DNA of 64,000 nucleotides from Tuctoria greenei (lineage: Eukaryota; Streptophyta; Magnoliopsida; Poales; Poaceae), in contig JAYESD010000002.1 of NCBI GenBank assembly GCA_036927565.1, positions 222,831,882 to 222,895,881 on the forward strand, read 5' to 3'. Below, in pieces: positions 11,641-22,835 of the stretch. Position 1 is the first letter of the stretch. Each line of letters begins with the position of its first letter. The notes beneath the pieces are model-generated. The model was given only the letters and a program-made list of their open reading frames with translations. It was not told the origin of the DNA and searched no databases. Made by a program: the position numbers and the translations under genes.

Positions 11641-12643
11641 ATATCAGGGGAAGCATACAAATGGGAATAAAAATATCTTAATTTCTTAATATTTGATAGC
11701 ATAATTAAATTAATTTGATGATAATTTACTCAATTTTGGAAGAAAAAATAGCCAATAATGCAAGAAAACGTGATAGGTTATGTCCGACAAAAATACTGAT
11801 TAATTCTCATCATAATTAATTTAATCAGTATGTCCCACTTAATTAAACTACCCACATCTTCATTTATGAAAAAAATCAGAAATTCTAGAATGGCCCACTA
11901 TTAAATTCTGAAATTTTTAGGCTCAAAGCCCAAAATTTTATTCCAGAAAAAAATTGAAAAAATGCTTCAGACGCATGGCCCAAAACATACTTGACCCAAA
12001 GCCTCTTAAATATTATAAAAATTGGAAATCAAAATTGGGCGCACAGCCCACTTTTTGATCGGCTTCGGCCATCTAAACGAAAAACAAAATAGAGAAAATT
12101 TAAAAAACAGGCCACATGGCCTCTTTTAGCACCCGCAGGGCCAAAAGGCCTTTTACCATGCGCCTGGGCCATTTTTCTTATGCGCAGCCCGTAGCCTCTT
12201 ACCAGAAAATAAAAAACAAACTTCATTAGCCTGTGGCCCAAATAACCAAGATTCGGCATCATAAGGGAATAAGAAAAATAGAGTAAAATAAAAGAGTAGC
12301 CCACTGGCCCAATTACCTCCTTCCGCATGGGCCTGTGGCCTACGCCGTGGACAGCCGACTCACGCTGTCGGATCCCCGATCTGACGGTCGCCACCCTAGC
12401 CCCGAGTATACCCTACCTGGCCACAGGAAAAACCCTAAGCCCATTTTCTTTTCCTCCTAGCTGACGCACCACAGAGCCTTTCCTTCTTCCTTTGTCTCCC
12501 AGCCGCAACAGAAGCAAACCAGAGAGACGGGCGACCGTGGTGGGTAGTGCCTCACGCTGTCCATGCTCTGGTGTCATCGAGCCGTGCTCACCGTCAGTGA
12601 ACTCGTAATCGTCGAGTGTGGCGGTGGTGACCGCCGTCAAGAA
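11641..12643. other. No gene; LTR- or leader-like DNA of copia B
   Basis: AT-rich up to about 12000, then increasingly GC-rich with many GGCCCA and TGGGCC words. Read on the minus strand a 121-codon frame (12394-12029) is open but has no recognisable domain. The position, between the gag start of copia B and the CACTA terminus, fits an old 5' LTR and leader. No TG...CA boundaries could be set. Confidence 0.4.
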
Positions 12644-12659
12644 CACTACGTAGGAAACC
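12644..12659 (+). repeat. Candidate CACTA 5' terminal inverted repeat
   Basis: CACTACGTAGGAAACC begins with the defining CACTA pentamer and stands immediately before the first GAGACG-type subterminal motifs. A 3-bp target duplication would be GAA (12641-12643). The partner terminus is outside the window, so it is not confirmed. Confidence 0.4.
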
Positions 12660-12667
12660 TAAATTGG

Positions 12668-12985
12668 AGACAAGGATGGATGACGAGCTAAAAGGAGAAC
12701 GTCTCTGATAAGGTTAAGAGAGACGAGCCCGCTTTAGCAAGGATCTAACATGGCTCGGTCGAACATACAAGGAGACGTGTTACAATACAACCCGTCTTAG
12801 TTAAGTAGATATCCGAGACGTACCCTCCTCTCTGACAAACGAGAGACGTGCATTAACTAAGCGCGACTCATATATTTTAGGTAACTGAGACGGACTTTGG
12901 TTTCAGACCGTCTCCTTTCATTGTGGAATAAGGCGCGTCTACCGTAACCACCGGTCTGGCTCATCTCCTTTATTGTGGAAGCAGA
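12668..12985. repeat. CACTA subterminal repeats (GAGACG / CGTCTC motif)
   Basis: Short motifs GAGACGTG, GAGACGAGC, GAGACGGAC and their complements CGTCTC, CGTCTTAG, CGCGTCTACC recur about a dozen times in both orientations within some 320 bp. Arrays of short motifs next to the terminus are typical of CACTA elements, where the element-encoded binding protein attaches. The same motif reappears at 16835-17215. Confidence 0.65.
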
Positions 12986-13173
12986 CCCGTCTCCCATTCC
13001 CTCTATAGAGATACGTGCTTTATATCGGTCTGCCTCAATTTTCTGTTGCCCTTCTACGACCTCCATGCTATGGCATAACAAGTGGCTACCAGATCTGCTC
13101 TGTTCTTGCACTGTTCCTTCCCTCTTCATTCTAAACATTTGTGGTCATTATCAGTGGATCTTAAAACAAAAGG

Positions 13174-13300
13174 GTTAGTCCTCTCCTCCTCTCATGTTCC
13201 TTACTATTTTTTTTACCTTGAGATCTTCTTTGATTGAAGTTTGCTTGCTGTGATTATCAATGGTTCCGAATTTCTTTGATTTAGCTCTTCTTTTCTGTAG
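13174..13300 (+). other. Probable 5' UTR intron of the TNP2 gene
   Basis: The stretch begins GTTAGTCCTC, is T-rich, and ends CTTCTTTTCTGTAG, four bases before the ATG of the transposase frame. Introns just upstream of the start codon are common in plant transposase genes. The call rests on splice-site form alone. Confidence 0.4.
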
Positions 13301-13304
13301 GTAG

Positions 13305-16300
13305 ATGTCGTCGGATCGAAGTTGGATGTATGGGTCATTCCTTTGCAATGAATATATCCAAGGGGTAGATTCATTTCTCGCTTTCGCGAAGAAAGACATG
13401 TTGGACAACATTAGAGGGACTATTTTATGTCCTTGCAAACATAGCAACAATGAGAAGAGATATCGCACACATAAAGTGTTGAGGTCATATTTGATCGCGC
13501 ATGGATTCATGGTGGATTATCGATGTTGTAACAAACATGGGGAGGAAGGGCTTAATGAAGCAGAGATGAGAGATTCATATCTGAAGATGGAGGTCCCTAC
13601 CAGTGTCCATGAAGATCACGACGAGGATGTGAACGAGCTAGATATATCAGGGTTCACCGATGACGACATTGAGTTTCAGGTGCATAACATAGGGGAGATA
13701 GTACACAATGTCGAGAGACATGGCGACGATGATCGGTACGGTAATGGTGAACTTGCAAATTACAAAAAGATGATCAAAGACTCGAAGAAGCCATTGTATC
13801 ATGGTTGTGCGGCTAAGTACACCAGACTGTTTGCGATGGTAAAACATTTCCAGTTGAAGGCGAGCAACGGATGGAGTGATTGTAGTTTTAAGGAATTGTT
13901 GATGCTCCTTAAGGACATGTTACCCCAAGGCAATACTGTCCCTACGACAGTTTATGAGCCAAAACAGATAATCTATCCACTGGGTTGGAGGTGGAGAAAA
14001 TCCACGCGTGCAGAATGATTGTATTTTATATCATGGACCTGAGTACGAAAACCTCGAGAAATGCCCTATTTGTGGAGTGGACGGATTCAATCGTAGGAAA
14101 GATGATGATGATGACGAGATCTACAATAGAAGAAAAAGTGGGCCTAAAAAGGTGTTTTGGTACTTTCCTATCATTCCTCGTTTGAAACGTTGGTTTGCAA
14201 ACAAGAAGGAGTCAGAATTGTTGCGATGGCACAAAGAGAAGCATAAGCAGGATGCTAGAATGATAAGACATCCTGCTGATGCCACACAATGGCGAAACAT
14301 TGATTCATGAAATCCTAAATTTGCCATTGATCTGAGGAATGTTAGGATCACAATGAGCACCGATGGCATGAATCCTTTTTGAACAGTAGCACACATAGCA
14401 CATGGCCAATTGTGCTTAAAAGTTTGAACCTTCCTCCTTGGCTGTGCAACAAACAGAAATATATTATGATGTCAGGACTGATACCGGGGCCACAACAACC
14501 TGGAAATGACATCGACACTTATTTCAGGCCTTTGGTTGAATATCTGAAGCAGTTGTGGTACAACGATGGAGTGCAGGCCTCGGATGACCACAAGCGTGAG
14601 TACTTTCGCCTTAAAGCCATTTTGTTTGCGACTGTTAGTGATTCTCCAGTGGCACATAACTTGTCTATACAGAGTAAGAAAGTAGGTTGCGGATGTCCAC
14701 ATTGTTTGAGAGAAACAGACTCACAGTACTTGAGCAAGTCACAAAAAATAGTGTACATGGGATATCGACGCTACATTCCAATGAAGCACCCATTTCGGAG
14801 TATGAAAGATAATTTCAATGGTGACACTGAGAAGAAGCATCCTCCACCTCACATCACGGGTCATGAAGTCTATGAAATGGTCAAGGATACCCATGTCGTC
14901 CTTGGTAAGAGGAAAAGGACTGGCAAAAATACTGGCGAAGATGACATGTGGAAAAAGCAATCGATTTTTTGGGAGCCACCGTATTGGAAAGACTTAGACG
15001 TCCGTCATTCAATTGATGTGATGCGTGTTGAATGTGTGCGAGAGCCTAATCGGAACTTTGCTTAACACGGATGGGAAAACTTGAGACCATGGACATGCAC
15101 GGGCAGATCTAAAGAAAATGGGAATTATGCCTTTGTTGTGGATCGATGACTCGGTAAAAGGAACAAAACTACCCACATCATGCATCACCCTTTCAAAAAA
15201 TAAAAATAAAAAGATTTTTGTTGGTTCTTGGAAAATGTGAAAGTACCATCCGGCTACTCGACGAACGTCTCAAGGCTTATTTCATTTCCAGATCTAAAAG
15301 TAGCTCCCGGTGTGAAGTCTCATGATTACCATGTATTGCTTACGCAGATGATTGTTGTTGGAATTCAGAATATCCTACCGGTCAATGTTCGGGAGGCTAT
15401 AATGAACTTTTGTTTTTTCTTCAATGCAATTGGTCAAAAAGTACTATGTGAAGAAGATCTCAAGTCATTGGAAAAAAGGCACTATGAAACTTTATGCTTC
15501 CTTGAGATGTATTTTCCACCTGCCTTTTTCGACATAAGCGTCCATTTCACAACTCATCTTATTAAGGAGATAAAGATACTTGGCCCTATGTTACTTCACC
15601 AGATGTATGCTTACGAGAGATTCAACATCGTATTGAAGTCCTTTGTTAGAAATCGAGCTTACCATGAGGGCAGCATGGTACAAGGATACTCTACAGAAGA
15701 AGCTGTGTAGTGGGCTATAAACTACACTGACCCAAGTAACCCGATTGGTGTTCCCAAGCCTCGTCATGAGGGGAGGCTCACAGGAAAAGGGACCATTAGG
15801 AAGAAGGCTATAACTCCAGATTCACATTTATTCTTCTGCGCTTATTTCCACGTGTTGCAAAACATGTCCATTTTGTCGGAGTACCTCGATGAGCACAAGG
15901 AGGTGGTGCTTAGAGACAATCCTGGCTGCAATAAATCATGGTTTGCAAATGAACACAGGAGAAAATTCATTGGTTGGCTCCGGGATCGGATTTCTCACTC
16001 ATCGGATACTCAAACAAGTGAGTACCTAAAAAAAGTTGGCTCGTGGTCCTATATTCACAGTTATTACATATCAAGGGTATGACATAAATGGATACACGTT
16101 CTACACTGTAGAAAAAGATAAGAAAAGCACGTATCAGAATAGTGGTCTCCGTGTTGATGCTTATAATGTTGCGGGCCAAGACAAAGAAATGTACTATGGT
16201 CAAAAACAACATATCTGGGAGCTTGACTTTCAAGGATTCAAGATTCCTCTTTTCTTTTGCAACTAGGTTGATGGAATCAAAGGTGTTGTACAAGACAATT

Positions 16301-16614
16301 ACGATTTCACTAGTGTATCTTAACTATAAAGGATATAAGTGGGAGCCTTTCGTGTTAGCAGAACACGTTGCTCAAGTGTTCTATGTTCCATAAACAACAA
16401 ATAAAAGACCTAAGGTGGTTATACATGGAAAATGTCGAATTGTCGGCGTCGAGAATGCCATCGATGATGAAGAGATTGACAAATTTGATGAGATTCCTCC
16501 TTTTGTCACCTCGATGATCAAGATAAGAATACCATCGGCCAATGGACTTCCTTACTTGCAGAACGGTCACCATGAAAAAGTTAAGAATTTCAAAAAAACT
16601 AAGACCGCAATGTA
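13305..16614 (+). pseudogene. CACTA TNP2-type transposase (tnpD-like), broken
   Basis: The ATG lies four bases after a candidate splice acceptor. Residues 1-75 of the first frame match the Transpos_assoc domain (SWMYG, CPCKHC-like CPCKHSNN, GFMVDYRC). From about 13770 comes the TNP2 domain (Transposase_21): YHGCAAKYTRLF, CPICGVDG (zinc-type CxxC), VFWYFPIIPRLKRWF, RHPADATQW, the catalytic Asp segment MSTDGMNPF near 14355, YIMMSGLIPGPQQPGNDID, and GCPHCL. DUF4218 follows (LEMYFPPAFFDISVHFTTHLIKEI, about 15500-15600), then DUF4216 (about 16036-16266). Breaks: frameshifts near 13980 and 14015, a stop at 14308, a deletion near 14382, a stop at 15063, further stops near 15150 and 15708, and one near 16083. 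It would cut and join element ends with the subterminal-binding protein. This copy is dead unless supplied in trans. Confidence 0.88.
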
Positions 16615-16834
16615 AAATACCAAATTGATTGTGTGTAAATATGTTCAAATATGATCGATTGAGTGTAAAATGGACTTCCATTTGGATATTTGTGTGATAT
16701 ATGCTCAAATGTGTGAAAATGTGCCATGTGCTCTATTTCTTATGGAGAAGTACTGAAGCCTTGTGTTCTGTTTCTTAAGGAAGCAGTACTGAAATATAGC
16801 ACTTGTTCTGCCCTGAAAATTTGGATATGAAAGT
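16615..16834. other. 3' flank of TNP2 gene, no further feature
   Basis: AT-rich with tandem-like GTGTAAAATATGTTCAAATATG words and paired GTACTGAAGCC/GTACTGAAATA repeats. It looks like the 3' UTR of the transposase gene; no coding signal is seen. Confidence 0.4.
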
Positions 16835-17215
16835 TATGCGAGACGCGCCTCACAAAGGCACATCTGTCAGGCAAGAAAATGTGAGACGCTTTTCCAAAAA
16901 GCGCGTCTCCGATTTAGACCCTTGCTCTGCCTTATGAAAGTGATGCGAGACGCGCCTCACGAAGACGCGTCTATCAGGTAAGATAATGTGCTCTACCTAC
17001 GAAAGTGATGCAAGACGCGCCTCATGAAGACGCGTCTGCCAGGCAAGATAATGTGAGACGCATTTCCAAAAAGCGCGACGCGCCTCATGGACGCGTCTAT
17101 CAGGTAAGATAATGTGCTCTGCCTATGAAAGTGATGCGAGACGCGCCTCATGAAGACGCGTCTGCTAGACAAGATAATGTGAGACACGTTTCCAAAAAGC
17201 GCGTCTCCGAGACAC
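16835..17215. repeat. Tandem repeats carrying inverted GAGACGCG / CGCGTCTC motifs
   Basis: Partly deleted units of about 120 bp follow one another. A full unit has TATGAAAGTGATGCGAGACG, then CGCCTCATGAAGACGCGTCT, then GCCAGGCAAGATAATGTGAG, then CGCTTTTCCAAAAAGCGCGT, then a spacer TTGCTCTGCC. The units are themselves built of inverted pairs (GAGACGCG...CGCGTCT and CGCTTTT...AAAAGCG), so each can fold. The motif matches the left subterminal array. Its place between the two ORFs rather than at the end is unusual and may mark an internal duplication or a rearranged element. Confidence 0.8.
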
Positions 17216-17533
17216 TTGCTCTTTGTCCCACCTCGGAGCTCCGAGCACGTTGCAACGAGCATATAAGGCGTGTCATTGCAACGTTTGCATGAACTTCTGC
17301 GTGGACAGTCCCTGACAGGGACGGTCCATGCGGAACTTCTCTTTTGTTATTTAGTTTTGGCACGGTCCCACATGTCATCGACAATGAGGTTGGAGTGCTT
17401 CGAATTTTGTGCCGAATGGTATTACGATGACGGACGCACATTAATTCAAAAGAAAAGAGATGCTCTTTCCAAAAGTGAGACGCGCTTAGCGGTGGCTCTT
17501 CTGAGGCGTGTCTGCAATAGTTGCCCTTAGTTA

Positions 17534-18045
17534 CTTTTACCTATCTCGCATGCTCTCTTCGCAGCACTTAGCATAAATTTTCACTTTTCACGCACGCTGA
17601 GCACTTCTCGCCCTAGAAACCGCCGTCGCGACGTCCCCTTCCCTGGAGCACGCCATCGCGTCGGTCCGCTACCCCGGAGCTCGTCGCCGCCTTGACACTG
17701 CCCTAGGTACTTTTAGCTCTTTCGCACGCTCTCTTCGCAACACTTAGCACAACTTTTCATGGCGCACGCTGATCACTTCTCGCCCTAGAAACCGCCGTTG
17801 TGTCGTCCCCTTCCCCGGAGCACGCCGCTACGTCGGTCCTCTTCCCTGGAGCTTATAGCCTCCTTGACAGGTACTTTTAGCTCTTTTGCACGCTCTCTTC
17901 GCAACACTTAGCACAAATTTTCACTTCTCGCGTGCAGGTCACTTCTCGGCCTAGAAACCGCCGCTGCGTCGTCCCCTTCCCCAGAGCACGCCACTGCGTC
18001 GATCTACTTCCCCGGAGCTCGTCGCCGCCTTAACACTACCTTCTT
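17534..18045. repeat. Three tandem repeats of about 165-175 bp
   Basis: Units at about 17534-17706, 17707-17870 and 17871-18045 each read ACTTTTAGCTCTTTCGCACG, then CTCTCTTCGCAACACTTAGC, then a C/G-rich half with CTAGAAACCGCCG, GTCCCCTTCCC and GGAGCTCGTCGCCGCC. Units differ by perhaps 10-15%. They lie upstream of the second CACTA ORF and look like multiplied promoter or 5' UTR sequence. They contain no long conserved frame across the three copies. Confidence 0.8.
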
Positions 18046-18259
18046 GATCATTGTCGCACTGCCACCATCGACCCTCGACTCCCCATCGACCAGCTCGACA
18101 CTGCACTAATAACATTTGTTCACGCTTTGGTTCGAGTCGAAATCGCACTTTGGTACAAATGCCATGAGAGAATCTACCCCCTTATGTGACCGTTTGTGCG
18201 AATGTGACTGAAATTTGATAATGTTTTACAAGATTTCAGTGTTTTTCCTGAAATTGAAG

Positions 18260-21027
18260 ATGTCTCAATCAGAGCATCAGCATCATATTGAAGAGGAGGC
18301 CCAGCAGCAGACACATGAAGAGGATTCATATGCCTCTGGTAACACAAGAAAGAAAAGGTTGCGGACGACGTGGCCGACAAACATTGTGACTGTTGATGAC
18401 TCCTATGATGAAGGAGTACCTCTGGACCATGATGTGAATACAAGACTGTCCAGAATTCATGGTCTAGCTGCTCGGGAAAGGGTGCCGCTAAACTTGTAGA
18501 GATTCGATCGCTTGACCGAAAATGAAAAGGATGAACTCTTCGGAAGCTCTATCCAACCATATGTTCAATATCCAAAACATATGAAACAAAAGGGGAAGAA
18601 GCTAGCTATGAAGATGATCTCTCATGCATGGAGGACCTACAAAACTAAGCTTCGCGAGTTTGCGAAGAATCGTGAAACCCCCTTCCATAAGTATCCACAT
18701 GTGTCACAAGAGAACTAGACAAGATTTGTTGAAACATGCAAATCACAAGAATTTGCCAAGAGGAGTGAACATATGAAGTGGCTCCGATCACAAAACGAGC
18801 TTGACCACCACCTCGACAACATTGGTTATGCCAGTAAAAAAGGATTTGGGAAGAACAAGATTCAGCATTGGCCGAGCTAGGTTATCATAATGCATACGAC
18901 AGTTCTAGTGGATGGCTGAAACCATTTATGCATGCTCGTTCACAGCTGTCTGACTCAGGCGATATCATCTTCTACAGCCCGAGCACTGCAAACGTCGCTC
19001 AAAGAGCCTGGAACCTGAGCAGCGAAGAGTCAAATGGTGAGAGGGAAAATGATGCCCTCACCAAGGCCCTGCAAAGACCGGAGCAACGAGGTTGTGTTCG
19101 TGGTGTTTCCACTAAGTTGACCTAGAGGGAGGGTTTTCCGGAACACAAAACTACTTATCGAAAGCGAAAAACAGCCTCAAAATCACGGGTTGACGTCGAG
19201 GAGCTGAAAACACAACTGAAAAGTGAGATCCTAGGAGACGTTAAGCAAATGCAGGAGGGAGCAGGTATACCAATCTCTAACGCGTTATTCAACGACGACG
19301 AGCGTAGGAGCAGCTTTGCTTCTAAAGGAGCTGGGGGTGGACAACCACAGAAGGATCTTCAGGCACCAGCGTCTAGACCTTCAATTGAGCCGGACATAAT
19401 AGATAACATGGCTCAGCCAACAACATGTAGCCTTCTGGTAATGGTCGGAGGAATCGCTCAAATGGAGGTCGGGAGAGGGCTAGTGTATCCCGATCAGACC
19501 ATGCTTGACAACATTCAGGTGGACACAACATCCTATGTTGTGGTCAAGGTGGACATGGTGCATGAAAATACAGAAAACATGGAGCTCGAAGTGCCACAGG
19601 ACGATACAACACTGACTATGCGGGATGCAGTTACCAGAAGGGTTCAGTGGAGACGGAGCCTTATTGTTGTTGACCCAGCAGCAGCAGCAGCAACAGCAAA
19701 AGCAGCTTCCGCGTCGACCGCTTTAATGTCTCCTGAGGCACGTCTGCTTCTACATCCAAATCCAAAACACATGGAGCTGTCTCCAATTCCAGAGCTATTG
19801 TTGCCTCCAGCTATAGAGAAGCAACATAAGTCTCCAATTGGAGAGCAATTGCCTCTAGTTACAGAGAACCGGCATATGTCTCCAACTATAGAGCTGCCGC
19901 AAAACTCTCCACTTGAAGAGCAGCCGCGTCGGTCTCCACCTCGCACTCGAAGTGCCCTCCACCCTACACCTGATCAGCCACCGGCAAAGCATGCCAACAA
20001 AAAGGGTGTGCCGCAGTAGCGAGTATCAATGAAGGAAGGTTGGAAGAAAGCAGTGAAATAGTCGGAACCTAACCTGAGGTGCCAAAAGCTATGGCGCATG
20101 CAAACCCAAAGTATGCAAAGGGAAAGCCGATGTTAACTGTGGCCACACTCAAACAAGTTCCTAAACCTTGTGTTCAGCTTCATCAATACTACATGGAAAA
20201 TTGCAATAAGTGTGATACCATACTAGTGTCATTGAAGGATAAACACTTTCTCTCGGGTTATGTCGCTTTTGTCATCACATGGTCTGATCTCTGTGACCTT
20301 TTCAACCTCAGCGCGTTGGATATCTTCCTAATACGCTGCTTCACATTGTAAGTCTCCTCAAAAACTAGGTTCTTCAATACATACTCAATACAAGTATTAT
20401 ATGTGAAAAAATTGGCATTTTGCATGTACACACCAGCAATAACATGCTCGTCATAACATGCAAAACATGTTTGCTGCATATCTTGACTCGCAAGTACCAG
20501 CACTTCTGCAAACGTCGTGCAGGAGAAAAGAGGTTATTCAATATTTGGTGAAGGCAATAAAACAATATTGTGATAAGGACACCCTAGTCCTACCGTTCAA
20601 CATGGGTAACCATTGGGTAACCATAGCAATATTTACACGGTACGACCAGGTCTGGTACTGTGACTCCTCAAGACCAATAGATGAAAAAACTGGCGAGCGA
20701 AATACCTGGTCATGGAATGATATCCCTTTTGTTATTCACGAGTAAGTTCATTCTTCACTTTAGTTTCCTTGCACGATAATTTTACATCAACTGTGAATGT
20801 TTTTGTTTAGGGCTTTTGTGCAAGTAAAAGGAAAACGTCGATATGTAGCACATCATACTGCATTCGACGTCCAACAACAAGCTTCGGGCAACACGTGCGG
20901 CTTCCATGTCTTCTTACACATGGCTTTATTTGGAGAGCAACCTAATTGCAATGTATGTGTAAGTGCATTTATTTTACTTTATTACTAATCTTTTGCTAAA
21001 TCTCATTTTATCGTGTGGCAGGACTAC
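18260..21027 (+). pseudogene. CACTA second ORF: Transposase_24 region plus Ulp1 (C48) peptidase, broken
   Basis: The ATG at 18260 starts MSQSEHQHHIEEE. From about 18300 to 19250 the frames match the plant Ptta/En/Spm transposase family (Transposase_24): WRTYKTKLREF, CKSQEFAKRSE, RGCVRGVSTKLT. A Pro-rich linker follows with TCTCCA-type repeats (19790-19960). From about 20079 a Ulp1 peptidase domain follows: ITWSDLCDLFNLSALDIFLIR, then the catalytic His in GNHWVTIAI, Asp in YCDSSR, and QQASGNTCGFHV with the catalytic Cys. Two introns are visible: 20742-20810 (GTAAGT...TTTAG, joining in frame) and about 20952-21020 (ending GGCAG). Stops at 18497, 18716, 18877 and 19123, plus frameshifts, break the N-terminal half. 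G1 inserted seven bases into the last exon. Confidence 0.8.
21023..21027. repeat. Target site of gypsy G1 (ACTAC), one copy visible
   Basis: The five bases before the TGTCGG terminus of the G1 LTR. The matching copy should follow the G1 5' LTR, beyond the right edge of the window. Confidence 0.5.
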
Positions 21028-21891
21028 TGTCGGTGGTTTTGATCCGGCAGATCTCCCGACACTACTAAAGTGTTAGAGGAGTTTGAGGTTCGGTATGGGC
21101 GCGCGGAGATTCCAGAAGGTGAGATGTCGAGTGACACAAGGGACACGAAGATTTACGTGGTTCAGGCCGCTTGAGCGTAATACCCTACTCCACGGGCTGT
21201 GTTGGTGTTGTATTGGATGTATGAGCTCAACGTCAGTTGAGAGTGTAAAGTCCGCTTGTCTCCAGAGTGTGTGTCCTATGTATCGTCGGCCTGTCCTTTT
21301 ATAGTACAAGGGCAGGCCGTTACAAGTTAGCCTGGCCCGACATGTGGCCCCAGCGGTTACTGATATTGATACACATTCAACACGTTTAATTGCCCTTAAT
21401 GATCGAGTTATGGGCTTTGACAGCACCGTTACTAGTAATTAAGGTCGTCTGATCGTGTGTCATTAATATAGTATTAATGACACTTGATCGGGTCTTGAAG
21501 TCCTTGATTCCCCTTTGAAGATCCTGAGCCGTTGTGGAGTCTTCCGGAGGTTAGAGGCTGAAGATTTGACGGTTGGACACGTGGCAGCTCCGGAGCACAC
21601 TGTGGGGAACAAATAGGTTTGGTGTTACCCGACACGTGTCAGTTCTAGAGCTTCCCTCGGTCTGGGGATAGGTCCGGGGGTGCCATTTCGGTACATAGCC
21701 CGGAGCTTCCCCCTTGTGGGCGGTAGCTCCGGTTTGATAGTACACATGGCGACCCTGGGACTAACCATGTTGGAGAAGCAGGTCCGGTTATGTCTGACAT
21801 GTGGGCCTCCGAAGGTATTCAAATCAAGTAGATGACTTTCCCTTGAGATCTTTGCAATCCCAAGGAGTATATGGTACCCAGGGTACCGACA
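21028..21891 (-). repeat. G1 3' LTR (864 bp)
   Basis: Starts TGTCGG and ends CCGACA on the plus strand and aligns in reverse to the whole G2 LTR (832 bp), including the shared block GGAGTAGGGTATTACGCTCA (reversed, about 21165-21195) and the TATA box. It is adjacent to a purine-rich tract on the internal side, which identifies it as the 3' LTR of a minus-strand element. It is clearly more diverged from G2 than the two G2 LTRs are from each other. Confidence 0.9.
21287..21319 (-). promoter_or_regulatory. TATA box inside a 12-bp inverted repeat (G1 LTR)
   Basis: Arms CGGCCTGTCCTT (21287-21298) and AAGGGCAGGCCG (21308-21319) are complementary at 11 of 12 positions and enclose nine bases that include the TATA box core (TATAAAA on the minus strand, overlapping one arm). 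The same structure with different stem bases occurs in G2. Confidence 0.8.
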
Positions 21892-21920
21892 GTGGCCCCC
21901 TGGGCCCACCTCTGGGGAAG
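21892..21920 (-). other. G1 polypurine tract
   Basis: On the minus strand the bases next to the 3' LTR read purine-rich with a GGGGGCCAC end, matching the AGGGGGCCAC that precedes the G2 3' LTR. This is the expected priming site for plus-strand DNA synthesis. Confidence 0.65.
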
Positions 21921-22424
21921 ACCCCTTGGGTGAAGTAATTCCGCCGGAGGTGGGTCCATCCTTCGACTTTTGAACTGAGTCTTCAAAGGTCTTCGGATGT
22001 GCCGTTGGTGATAGTTTGGAGTTAAATCCTCGCCGTGTGGCATATCCCGTGTGCGGCAAATGAGATCTTTGGCGTGCGGATCTCACACAATTGAATGTCG
22101 CCGGTTCCCGATACGAACATCGTATCGGTTCCGCGCGCCTTGTCAGGTCGCCGCCTTCGGGCTTCCTGCCTCATGATGACAACCGTTCGCCTGGGTAAGA
22201 ATCTCGACTTGATCGTCGGGGTGGTCCCGGGCCCTCTTGTCATCGGCTGGGTGGAATTTTTGAGTAGTATCTTCGACTTCCTTGCGGTTTCCATCCAAGC
22301 GTTGTGAGGGCTTACTTAAGGAGGAAAGCGCGCACCGTCTGGAGTTCTTTACACCTCTCATCTGATCTTGCACTCAAACTCCCAACTTGTGCTCGCTTTT
22401 CCTCTCTTGCCTTACTGTGCTGCG

Positions 22425-22835
22425 ATGGAGTTGGGTCTCCGCGAGAGTCGTTTGAAGACCAAAGGTGACTTGAAGAAGGTCCGGGCCCTCATGGGATGGT
22501 CCCCGGACTTCTTCAACCGTCTGGTCCGCGCCGCAAGAGAGCTCCCATTCGAGAAGGAGCACGCCGGCGAGATGGTGTACTTCTCTTCGTACGCCATGGT
22601 GGGGTTGATCCCACCTTTTTCCTCCTTTTTCTTGATGCTACTAGACTTTTATGGTCTGCAGCTATACCACCTTGGCCCCCACTCCATTCTTCTTGTGTCT
22701 ATCTTCGCCACTTCTGTGAAATGTGGGTGGGCATCCCCCCCTGCATTGAACTTTTCCGACCTTCTTCACCGTCCATACCACCGGTAGGAGTAATGAGTAC
22801 CTTGGCTTCTATTACTTTGTGAAGCGCAAGAAGTG
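22425..22835 (+). pseudogene. G1 antisense gene, exon 1 first part (Transposase_28-like)
   Basis: The ATG at 22425 starts MELGLRESRLKTKGDLKKVR, the same start as the intact homologue in G2. The following residues (FFNRLVR, EMVYFSSYAMVGLIPPFSSF, LLDFYGLQLYHLGPHS) match the family annotated in Pfam as 'putative gypsy type transposon' (Transposase_28). Near 22705 a frameshift breaks it relative to G2. The exon stops at 22835 because copia C2 is inserted, and it resumes at 32957. The gene points opposite to G1 gag-pol. Its function is unknown. Confidence 0.85.
22831..22835. repeat. C2 target-site duplication, left copy (AAGTG)
   Basis: AAGTG directly precedes the C2 element and is repeated at 32952-32956. 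In uninterrupted G2 the same place has AAGTG once, in GCAAGAAGTGCCCGTTCAAG, which confirms the insertion point. Confidence 0.95.

Larger units (their letters stand above)
12644..21027 (+). mobile_element. CACTA (En/Spm) DNA transposon, 5' part, cut by gypsy G1
   Basis: Evidence for a CACTA element: a CACTA-starting terminus candidate, subterminal GAGACG-type motifs, a TNP2 transposase ORF with Transpos_assoc, Transposase_21, DUF4218 and DUF4216 parts, and a second ORF with Transposase_24 and Ulp1 peptidase segments. Both ORFs are on the plus strand in the usual order. The right end is not visible: gypsy G1 begins at 21028 inside the Ulp1 exon, so the rest of the peptidase and the 3' terminus should lie beyond the right edge of the window. 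Stops and frameshifts show it is no longer autonomous. Confidence 0.85.

Noticed and set aside
13305..16614. Host gene with DUF4218/DUF4216 domains
   Set aside because: These domains belong to CACTA TNP2 transposases; many stops and the element context exclude a working host gene.
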